This document shows, in pieces, positions 7,041-14,416 of a stretch of 22,033 nucleotides of DNA. The stretch's first letter is position 1. Each line of letters opens with the position of its first letter. The stretch spans positions 1 through 22,033 of the forward strand of contig JAZRXE010000048.1 of assembly GCA_045600065.1 (NCBI GenBank), read 5' to 3'. This DNA comes from RGIG2707 sp045600065 (lineage in GTDB: Bacteria > Bacillota > Clostridia > Peptostreptococcales > Anaerovoracaceae). Both the position numbers and the translations under genes were made by a program. Below the pieces are notes generated by a model. That model did no database searches, was not told the origin of the DNA, and worked only from the letters and a program-made list of their open reading frames with translations.

Positions 7041-7090
7041 AAAAAACACCCCCGTATGCAACAGTTATTTTGCACAGGGGGCGTATTTTT
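7041..7090 (-). terminator. Strong intrinsic terminator closing the T4SS-containing block
   Basis: CCCCC (7081-7077) pairs with GGGGG (7053-7049), extended by GTGCAA/TTGCAT, and is followed on the minus strand by TGTTTTTTG. The structure also has a T-tract on the plus strand (TATTTTTTTATTTT), so it would work in both directions. It begins right at the stop codon of the SIMPL gene (7091). Confidence 0.8.
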
Positions 7091-7756
7091 TTATTTTGCT
7101 GCCCAGGTGAACACCGCGCTGTCTGTAAGCTCGATATCCCTGGGGGATATTCCGGCATTTTTCAGCCTCGGCGCGCCGGCTGCGGGCATAGTCTCGTTAG
7201 CCTCCACGCAGTAATCCGTCTGGGAATACATATAGGCATCTGCGAACTGATAATCTATGCCAAGCAGCTCGCCAAGCTCTGCCCCAGAGGCGGCGCAGAG
7301 CACCTCTGCCTTTTTCCTTGCCTGGGCGGCGCAGTCTCTCAGCAGCTCGCAGATAGCTGCATCCTTGTCTTCAACGGTAAAGCGCACGTTAAGATGGGGA
7401 TCCGCGCAGCTTTGGGTAATGAGATCTATAGTCAGGGCAAGCCTTTCGGCATCCATAGGAAAGCTTATCATAAGCCTGTGGCTGCAGGCATATCCGGCAA
7501 AACGCTCGGAATACCTGCCGTCGGCATCGGTAAAGCCCTGCATTTGCGTATATATGCTGAAGGATGAGGTTTTGATATCGTCCTCGTCGAAGCCTGCTTC
7601 TCCAAGGGCCGTCTTAAGTGCGCCGAGCATATATGCCGCGCCCTCGGCAGCCTTGCCGTAATCGGCATTTTTGCTGACAAGCTCCAGCGATATCTCCGCC
7701 GTGTCGGGCTTCAGGCTCACCCTGCCCGTTCCTCTGACTCTTATGGTCGCAGCCAT
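7091..7756 (-). CDS. SIMPL (DUF541) domain protein
   Basis: The start is the ATG at 7756, with AAGGAGG 5 bases upstream. The 13-bp gap from the previous stop (7770) supports co-transcription. A longer frame to 7807 would overlap the previous gene. The 221-residue product opens with the family hallmark RVRGTGRVSLKPDTAEISLE and has the mixed alpha/beta pattern of SIMPL/BP26 proteins, including RKKAEVLCAASGAELGEL and a C-terminal strand ending in AVFTW. Family members are usually exported, but this one has no signal peptide or membrane segment, so it appears cytoplasmic. The biochemical role of the family is not settled; links to membrane stress, oxidative stress and signalling partners are known. 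It is the last gene before the terminator. Confidence 0.88.
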   Translation of the reverse strand: MAATIRVRGTGRVSLKPDTAEISLELVSKNADYGKAAEGAAYMLGALKTALGEAGFDEDDIKTSSFSIYTQMQGFTDADGRYSERFAGYACSHRLMISFPMDAERLALTIDLITQSCADPHLNVRFTVEDKDAAICELLRDCAAQARKKAEVLCAASGAELGELLGIDYQFADAYMYSQTDYCVEANETMPAAGAPRLKNAGISPRDIELTDSAVFTWAAK

Positions 7757-7769
7757 GGCATCCTCCTTA

Positions 7770-8975
7770 TTAAAGACCTTCGATAATCGCGGGCAATACG
7801 GACGCATCGTAGCGGGCAGTGAACAGGAACACGGTACTGCCTTCGGTCAGAACGGCGGCGCCGCCATCTTCTCCCAGCGCGGACAGATCGTAGATCAGCC
7901 CGTCGCCGCAGGGAGCAGGCTCCAGCTCTCTGAGGACGCTGAAAACGGATGTCATCTGCTCGGCGCTGCACCGGTCGCTGACATAAACACCTACATCCTC
8001 GCTGCCGTACGCGCATTTTATATAGGCAACTTTTTCCTCTCCCAGATCGAAGAAGCTCACTCCGCCTGCCTCATTGATGTCGTACCAGCCTGCATCCATC
8101 GGGACCAGTCCTTCCGGAAGCCTGAATGCGGGAATAGCCTGACAGAACGTATCCATCACGGCTGCCACGTCCGGGTCTGTATATGACTCCGAGCGGCTGT
8201 CCTTCAAATGCAGCTCGTAGACACCCAAAGGAACAGACTGCCCGTTTGCATCCGCATCGGACACCTCGACGGATTCGATGGTCAGCACAGTGCCGGTGTC
8301 CAGCCGTTTGCCGATCAGGAGAAGCTCGGCTGTGCCGCTGCCCACGCCGGTGATCTCGAAGACGCACCAGTCTTCGGAGACATCGGTCCGGACAACCTTC
8401 AGAATGGAATCATCGTAGCTTTCGGCCTTCCAGGAACAACGCTCATCCTCTACGCGCACCGTCAGCTTGTAGACGCCGTCGTCTGCATATACTGCGTGTT
8501 CCTCGTCCGATTCCAGCGCCGTGAATAAGGGTTCTTCGCTCACGAATGCAGCAGGCATACCCTCCAGCTTCTTCCCGTCACCGTTCAGATGCAGACCCAG
8601 GGTCGTATAGACAGAATCACCGTTTGTGCAGTCCAGAAAAACGGTGCTGCTGAAATCCGATGACATTTTCTCTTCGCCCTCTTGTACCGGGGCATAGGTG
8701 ATCTTGATCCTATACAGACCGGGTTCGTTTTTGACTTCCGTCGCATCCAGTACGGATCTGTACTCCTGCAGCTGCCAGCTGTAACCCTCAGGCACGTCTC
8801 CCTTGACGCTAAGGGTCAGCTCCTTGCTTCCGCTGCCGCGAAGCTCCGTATCAAAGTATCTGCCGGAGCTCTTCTGAACTCCGCCAAAGACCCGAAGGCA
8901 TATGAATGCCAGGATCAGGACAGCCAGTACGCAGGCTGCCGCTATAATCAGTTTTTTCTTTTTATCGTCGTCCAT
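7770..8975 (-). CDS. Membrane-anchored extracellular protein of unknown function (401 residues)
   Basis: The start ATG at 8975 has only a weak upstream ribosome site and lies 28 bp after the stop of the giant secreted protein, so it may depend on coupling. Residues 1-8 are MDDDKKKK, 9-28 are one hydrophobic helix, and the rest is a soluble, acidic, beta-rich exterior. Two stretches look like Ig-like or beta-sandwich segments (around residues 45-130, LTLSVKGDVPEGYSWQ, and 165-240, YKLTVRVEDERCSWKAESYD). The C-terminal 120 residues (from about MDTFCQAIPAFRLP) look like a separate compact domain. I do not recognise a family. Its place after the giant protein suggests a surface or envelope partner of that protein. 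Confidence 0.8.
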   Translation of the reverse strand: MDDDKKKKLIIAAACVLAVLILAFICLRVFGGVQKSSGRYFDTELRGSGSKELTLSVKGDVPEGYSWQLQEYRSVLDATEVKNEPGLYRIKITYAPVQEGEEKMSSDFSSTVFLDCTNGDSVYTTLGLHLNGDGKKLEGMPAAFVSEEPLFTALESDEEHAVYADDGVYKLTVRVEDERCSWKAESYDDSILKVVRTDVSEDWCVFEITGVGSGTAELLLIGKRLDTGTVLTIESVEVSDADANGQSVPLGVYELHLKDSRSESYTDPDVAAVMDTFCQAIPAFRLPEGLVPMDAGWYDINEAGGVSFFDLGEEKVAYIKCAYGSEDVGVYVSDRCSAEQMTSVFSVLRELEPAPCGDGLIYDLSALGEDGGAAVLTEGSTVFLFTARYDASVLPAIIEGL

Positions 8976-9003
8976 ATTTGATCACTTTATCTGAAAGAAT
9001 CGG

Positions 9004-12000
9004 CTAATCACCGACTTCGGGTTCAGGTTCGGGTTCAGGCTCAGGTTCCGGTTCAGGTTCGGGCTCAGGCTCGGACCCGGATTCACCCTGAAGCGGAGGC
9101 TCGCCTATCTGAGGTTCAGATCCGGACCCCGGTTCCTCCTGAAGCGGAGGCTCACCTATCTGGGGCTCCGGCTCGGATCCGGACTCGGATCCGGACTCAG
9201 ATCCCGGTTCAGGCTCCTCGGGTGTTGTGGAAGAACCGCCTCCTACGGAAGGCAGGGGCGCCTGCTCGATCCTCTGCACAGTCACCTCGAAGATGGTCTG
9301 CACTTCGGGATTCTCATCAGAGATGAAGGTATAGCGCTCCACCTCGGCATCGTACAATCCTACTGTGTAGGTGATATTGCCAGTGCTGGTGCTGAACTGC
9401 TTTCTGTCCACCTCGGCTCCGGCATTGCCCACGACCTTCTCCCTTACAACGGTGAAGGATTTGCCGGGCAGGCTGCCCAGCAGTTCGGCGCTGAAGCGTA
9501 TATCGCTGCCCTCAGGCGCGGTGATGGTGACCAGGGCATTCTCTCCTGCCCTGTATGCATCGTGGTTGATACCGTCGTCGAAGTTTGCCTCAACCTTCAT
9601 CATGATATTGCAGAAGTTGAAAGCCACCGGCGAATCCTGATAGATCATGCGGTTGGGCTTCAGAGCCACATTATGGATCTTGCGATCCTGAAGTATATCT
9701 ACGGATATGCTCTCCACCTTCCAGCTTGCCAGGGAGCTCTTGGATGTGCCCACGGGCTCCAGCTGAATGTAGCGCAGGGTCGCCAGATCAGAGATCATGA
9801 AGCTCATCTCCGCGGTGTCTCCTGCATTGAAGGTACCGCTGCTGATATAGTCATTCAGATCGTCTCCGGTGATGCTCTTCAGATTGCCGCGGCTGTCTTC
9901 GTAATAGAGACCGAAGCGGACAGGTGCGTCCGTACCGGTGATCACATTGCTTTCTGCCTCGGCTGTCTTGATCTTCATGGTAACAGGCACCATGCTGATA
10001 TTGGATACTGCTATGTCCTTTGCCGATGAAGGTATCGCGCCGAAGCGGTCGAAGCTCTTAACATCGAGGACCTTATCCTTTTTGTCAGTCATTACTATGT
10101 ATCCGCCGTCAAGATCTGCATCCAGACCTCCGGTGACAAGCACAGTCAGGCCCGAGATCTGATCCATATAGGGCAGACTGAACGGGACGTCGATGAAGCT
10201 TCCGCCGGAGATGCTGTCTATCTGTTCATCCGTCAGATACACATAGGGAGACCTGTAAACGGCATGGCTGGGGTCTCCGTAGGTGGAGTAGCGCAGTGCA
10301 ACAGCCAGATCTCTTTCCATGGGCACCAGAGTTGCCGTTTCCGTTCCGGAGCCCAATCCCAGGGTGAGGGTCTGAGTTCCTTCCTCTCCGGCAGCCGATG
10401 TCAGTGACAATGCCTCTATGCCGTTCAGACTGGCAGCGTTGGCATCACGGAAGGTGGCCGTATAGGTATCGATCAGCACGCCGCTGCGGACACGCTGCAC
10501 TATTGCATAATCCACGTTGGCACTGTAAGAGGCTCCGTTGACATTCTTCTTATCCGTAAACAGCGACAGATTGGTCAGATTGACCATGCGGGTGGCGGAC
10601 AGTCCGTAAACAGCCAGAACTATCTGTTCCTTGCCGTCGCTGTTGGTGAAGGTCTGCTCGGTCTTCATCTCTCTCTGGGAGATATAGGAATCGGTGCCGG
10701 TGCTGTACTTGATACGCGCCGTCATCGAAATGCCCTCCGCTTTGGGGGATTTTGCCTTGTCGGGGCTCATGAACACGAACACGTTTACCTGATCGTTGAC
10801 CGATTCAGGCTCTCTGGGCACGAAAGGATCCTCATCGGATTCGTTGTAAACAGTTCGCAGATTTGCATCCACCAGCTGGAATGTATAAGGATCCTCCTTG
10901 AACAAGCCGGTGAAGGTCAGATTGGCGGCACCGTTTGCGAAGCCGAAGTTGCTGACATTGGCACCTGAGGCAATGTCCTTGGTCTTTTCGAAATCCATCT
11001 GGTACTCGCTGTCCGAATTCAGCTTCAGTGTCCGGTTCCCGTCCACAGCCCTGATCTTTATGTCGTTCAGCTTCAGCACAGTGCCTTCCTTTGCATAGCC
11101 ATGCAGAGTGAAGCTCCTGAGCTCCGCGGCATCGTCCAGACTCACTATGAACCTGTCGGTCTTGCCGCCCCTGAACATGGTATCGGGATCGCTGATGATC
11201 TTTGCATTGTCATCAGTCTGGGCATCTCTGTTCTGATAGCTGTACATAGCCTTGATGATATCGATCCCTTCGATGGTCTTAATCTCGTCCTTGGAGGTCT
11301 GATAGATCAGATCCATGGTCATCTCGGTCACCAGCTGCTTGTTGTTTGCTTTGTAATCAGCGTAGGAGAAGGAAAATTCCAGATCCAGAGCATAGGCAGC
11401 CGAATCGAAGGGATAAGAGCAGATCAGCTGAGACGAATCCAGCGGCTCGCTGGTCAGAGATGCCCTGGAATCGCTGCTGCGGTATTCTCTGGTTACCCAG
11501 CCTACACTGTTGATCTTGTAGACCCTGTTGGGGTTGCTGCGGTTCTCTTTGATGACTTGCATGCTCTTGATGCAGAGCTTATCCAAAACCGCGCTGTTGT
11601 CATCAACGTCATCGGGGATGATGTTGACGCACACCAGCTCGCCCAGATCCTCGTTGGTCGAGAAATTAAGCACTTCAGAAGCGCCTGCCTTGAAGCCGTC
11701 GGCGGGCAGCTGGTCGTTGGCCAGTATTATGCCGCTGTTGCCGCGGTTGAAGACCAGCTGGAAGTAGAACAGGTTGTTTGATCCGCAGTCATCGTCTCTG
11801 GTGGCGCTGTCGGCATTTTTAGCCACGTCGATTACCAGCTGATAATTCTTGGCATTCTCGGTGAAATACAGATTGCCGGAAGCAGTCTCGTAATCCATCT
11901 TATATCTGTTATCGGACCAGTCGCGGACATCTCCGCTCTCGGTATTCTGCTGGGTGTCGATGTCGTATTCCACCACATCGCCCTTCTGCACCAGTATGTT

Positions 12001-14046
12001 CACTCCTTTTCCTACAACCAGGCTCCCGCCTGTATTGTAGATACGGGAATACATACGGTCGATGGTCACGCCCTGATAAGTATTTTCGCCAGGGTCGACT
12101 CTGACAAGTCTGCGGGTGCTGAGGGATTCCAGCTTGTCTATGTAAATATTCTCAAGCTGCCAGTCATCATCGGCATCGTTCTTCATGGAGATCTTGAAGG
12201 ATGTAAAGTAGCTGGCGGTATTGGGAAGATCCAGTATCATGCACAGAGTCTGACCGTAGCTCATGCCCACAGGATAGGCTGCGTCCACTTCCTTGCCGTC
12301 CTTAAGGCCCTTCCACGTACCGTAATAAGAGGACAGATTGCCTGCTACGTTTATCCAGCCTGTGTTCATTTCGCGGTTGCTGCCGTCGTAATACGTGAAC
12401 TGTATATCAATATCGTTCAGCGTAGAAGCACGGTCCACTCCGAAGGTGGACATACGGACAAGATATTTATTCGTTACATCGTATAAAAGCTGATCCGGTG
12501 TTCCCTTGTCAGTCATCTCGAAGACTACCAGGTTGCGGGAACTGATGGTCATGCCGTTTTTGATATCAGCCTTGGCAACATACAAAGCCGTGGTCAGCGC
12601 ATCCTGCATCAGCACGTTCACAGCCGGCTCAGTCTTGTATGCATAGGCGTACTGGGAATATGTATCGTAATCGTACAGCGACACGCCTGCAATGGACAAG
12701 GCATCCGTCGTATACGTTTCCTCGTCGTTAAAGATCTCGACACTTACCAGAGAAACAAAATCCGGCAGATGCAGAGGGATGGCCAGACGGTCTCCCTGCT
12801 GGGCAAAGGTCAGATAATTGCCGTCCATATAATACTGATAAATATCAGCCATGGTCTCTGAATGCTGTATGCTGGCAAGCTTCATCCAGTACAGCATGGC
12901 ATTGGTCATAACGGGAACGGTGACAGTCTTCTGGGCACCCGAGGTAGTCTCGTAAACTATATCAGCAGTGAATTTGTCATCTATCTGCAGAGAACCGCCC
13001 ACCGGAGCAGAAAAACGCTCCACGCCGGCATCCACTTTATCCTGGATGTCCAGCTGCAGCACGGCATCCAGTGTGTTTTTCGGATTGCTGACGGCGCTGC
13101 TGAAGCCTGCCAGATCCGATCCGGAGGTTTCGGCTGTATAAAGCGAATAGTTCATATTCCGCGGATAGTTTTCGTTGGGATCTGTAGAAAATGTGATGGG
13201 CACCCAGCCGTCCCAGGAAATGTCTTCGCCTTTTTCATTGGGTCTTATGGCTGCCACTATACGTGCGCCGGGGGATTTCATGATCAGATCGCGGCTGACC
13301 ATGGAATATGAAGAAAAGCTGAGTCCTGTATTGGTGGGATTGGTGCTTTTTCCCAGATCGTAAACATCTACCTTTTCAAGAATCCAGGAGCCGGTCAGCT
13401 TCTTTGAGGGATCCTCGTCCAGAGCACCCGAGGACTCTCCGGTCTTCATAAAGAACTGTATGGAATGTATCTCCTTCAGTCTGCGTGTGGGCTGGAAGAA
13501 AATATAGACTGTGCTGTTCTTTTCCAGCTTGGATCCGCTGCCGCCGACCTTCAGATCGATGCCGCTTACATCCTTTGCATAATTAATATTGTTGAACAGC
13601 TCTCCGTCGGACTGAGCCAGTACATTGGCAAGTATCATATCCGAATAAGCCAGAGAACCGCTAAGCAGGTTGATATTGTTGCGAAGATCCAGATCCTTGG
13701 TATCTCCGTTCTCGTACCAGCCGCGGTAATACGGTGTATCGTTCAGATATCCCGGACGTATGATGCACACATCCGAATACTCCTCAGTCATTTTTTTGTT
13801 GCGGGGAGACTGCTTGGTATAGCTGTAATCGATGCTGATCCATGCCAAATCATCCAGAGCCGCCACCTTGCCGCTGGTTATTGCCATGCAGTACATGTTG
13901 CTGTCGGCACCGTCAAGCTCTTCGTACACATCTTCACTGGTCACCGATGCAGCATATGCAGGCACGGCAAACTGCGGCAGTACCGATGTCAGTACTTCCG
14001 CTATCAACAAGCATATGGCTAATATTTTTTTGCTTTTTGTTTTCAT
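9004..14046 (-). CDS. Giant secreted protein (1680 residues) with recurring PLAT-like motifs and (Glu-Pro)n tail
   Basis: The start ATG at 14046 has GAGGT 7 bases upstream, 67 bp after the STAS gene. Residues 1-33 are a signal peptide ending AYAA. The body (34-1590) is a beta-rich exterior of low Cys content. A motif of the form L-x-x-L-x-x-(I/V/F)-x-(I/L), a 10-15 residue gap, then W-x-(L/V)-E-x-(I/V)-x-V-x-x-L recurs near residues 184-230, 604-640 and 1414-1452. Looser versions, mostly without the Trp, lie near 424-458, 794-832, 966-1002, 1141-1186 and 1288-1320. It resembles the core of PLAT/LH2 beta-sandwich domains. Residues 1600-1680 are Gly/Ser/Glu/Pro-rich with EPQIGEPPLQ twice and then (EP)n. 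There is no LPXTG, sortase-type tail or C-terminal membrane helix, so it is either released or held by a partner. It probably mediates cell contact for the adjacent secretion machine, which is an inference from context. Confidence 0.85.
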   Translation of the reverse strand: MKTKSKKILAICLLIAEVLTSVLPQFAVPAYAASVTSEDVYEELDGADSNMYCMAITSGKVAALDDLAWISIDYSYTKQSPRNKKMTEEYSDVCIIRPGYLNDTPYYRGWYENGDTKDLDLRNNINLLSGSLAYSDMILANVLAQSDGELFNNINYAKDVSGIDLKVGGSGSKLEKNSTVYIFFQPTRRLKEIHSIQFFMKTGESSGALDEDPSKKLTGSWILEKVDVYDLGKSTNPTNTGLSFSSYSMVSRDLIMKSPGARIVAAIRPNEKGEDISWDGWVPITFSTDPNENYPRNMNYSLYTAETSGSDLAGFSSAVSNPKNTLDAVLQLDIQDKVDAGVERFSAPVGGSLQIDDKFTADIVYETTSGAQKTVTVPVMTNAMLYWMKLASIQHSETMADIYQYYMDGNYLTFAQQGDRLAIPLHLPDFVSLVSVEIFNDEETYTTDALSIAGVSLYDYDTYSQYAYAYKTEPAVNVLMQDALTTALYVAKADIKNGMTISSRNLVVFEMTDKGTPDQLLYDVTNKYLVRMSTFGVDRASTLNDIDIQFTYYDGSNREMNTGWINVAGNLSSYYGTWKGLKDGKEVDAAYPVGMSYGQTLCMILDLPNTASYFTSFKISMKNDADDDWQLENIYIDKLESLSTRRLVRVDPGENTYQGVTIDRMYSRIYNTGGSLVVGKGVNILVQKGDVVEYDIDTQQNTESGDVRDWSDNRYKMDYETASGNLYFTENAKNYQLVIDVAKNADSATRDDDCGSNNLFYFQLVFNRGNSGIILANDQLPADGFKAGASEVLNFSTNEDLGELVCVNIIPDDVDDNSAVLDKLCIKSMQVIKENRSNPNRVYKINSVGWVTREYRSSDSRASLTSEPLDSSQLICSYPFDSAAYALDLEFSFSYADYKANNKQLVTEMTMDLIYQTSKDEIKTIEGIDIIKAMYSYQNRDAQTDDNAKIISDPDTMFRGGKTDRFIVSLDDAAELRSFTLHGYAKEGTVLKLNDIKIRAVDGNRTLKLNSDSEYQMDFEKTKDIASGANVSNFGFANGAANLTFTGLFKEDPYTFQLVDANLRTVYNESDEDPFVPREPESVNDQVNVFVFMSPDKAKSPKAEGISMTARIKYSTGTDSYISQREMKTEQTFTNSDGKEQIVLAVYGLSATRMVNLTNLSLFTDKKNVNGASYSANVDYAIVQRVRSGVLIDTYTATFRDANAASLNGIEALSLTSAAGEEGTQTLTLGLGSGTETATLVPMERDLAVALRYSTYGDPSHAVYRSPYVYLTDEQIDSISGGSFIDVPFSLPYMDQISGLTVLVTGGLDADLDGGYIVMTDKKDKVLDVKSFDRFGAIPSSAKDIAVSNISMVPVTMKIKTAEAESNVITGTDAPVRFGLYYEDSRGNLKSITGDDLNDYISSGTFNAGDTAEMSFMISDLATLRYIQLEPVGTSKSSLASWKVESISVDILQDRKIHNVALKPNRMIYQDSPVAFNFCNIMMKVEANFDDGINHDAYRAGENALVTITAPEGSDIRFSAELLGSLPGKSFTVVREKVVGNAGAEVDRKQFSTSTGNITYTVGLYDAEVERYTFISDENPEVQTIFEVTVQRIEQAPLPSVGGGSSTTPEEPEPGSESGSESGSEPEPQIGEPPLQEEPGSGSEPQIGEPPLQGESGSEPEPEPEPEPEPEPEPEPEVGD
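9013..9213 (-). repeat. Low-complexity coding repeat: (Glu-Pro)n and duplicated EPQIGEPPLQ
   Basis: Positions 9072-9016 encode about ten Glu-Pro pairs from a degenerate hexamer (GAACCN-type, minus strand). Upstream, two copies of the codons for EPQIGEPPLQ lie near 9168-9139 and 9117-9088, and GSES-type repeats near 9205-9180. The hexamer tract is a likely site of length change by slippage or recombination without frameshift. Confidence 0.8.
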
Positions 14047-14113
14047 AAATCGACCTCGATTATCCCGGTTGCGTTCTGATTAAAACAGGCATGCTCCGGG
14101 AAAAAGGTTTCAG

Positions 14114-14416
14114 CTATTCCTCAAAAGTCAGATATGCCGCGAAACCGGTCATTTCAAGCACTTCCACTACAGAAGGACGGGCAGCCTTGATGACCAGCTT
14201 TCCGCCGCTGCGATCCATGAAGGTGAATGCGTTTTTGATGATGCGGATTCCGGCGCTGGAGGTATACTCCATGCCTCCCATGTTCAGGATCAGAGTCTCG
14301 AAGCGCGCAGCTGTCTGCATCACAATATCCTCAAAGGCGGAGGCATTGGAGGAATCCAGTCTGCCGTTCAGTATCAGCTCTCCGGCAGTGCCTCTGTTAA
14401 CAAGCTTTATATCCAT
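14114..14416 (-). CDS. STAS-domain protein, anti-sigma-factor-antagonist type
   Basis: The start ATG at 14416 (GGAGGG 3-5 bases upstream) overlaps the end of the VirB4-like gene by 10 bases, so the two are very likely co-translated. The 100-residue product is a single complete STAS domain: an N-terminal strand pair with GELILNGRLDSSNA, a strand LILNMGGMEY, then TSSAGIRII at 52-60, which matches the D/x-S-S-(A)-G-(L/I)-R loop of SpoIIAA/RsbV-like proteins. Ser53 and Ser54 keep the phosphorylation site; by family analogy an anti-sigma kinase phosphorylates the second Ser and so releases or blocks the partner. No anti-sigma kinase or sigma factor gene is adjacent. The nearest GHKL-like domain is in the ABC ATPase at 5621-6754. 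Its placement inside a T4SS operon is unusual. Confidence 0.9.
   Translation of the reverse strand: MDIKLVNRGTAGELILNGRLDSSNASAFEDIVMQTAARFETLILNMGGMEYTSSAGIRIIKNAFTFMDRSGGKLVIKAARPSVVEVLEMTGFAAYLTFEE

Noticed and set aside
14063..14101. Inverted repeat TCCCGG/CCGGGA between the STAS and giant genes
   Set aside because: Only 6 bp around a loop of about 27 nt and no T-tract on the minus strand; not enough for a terminator.
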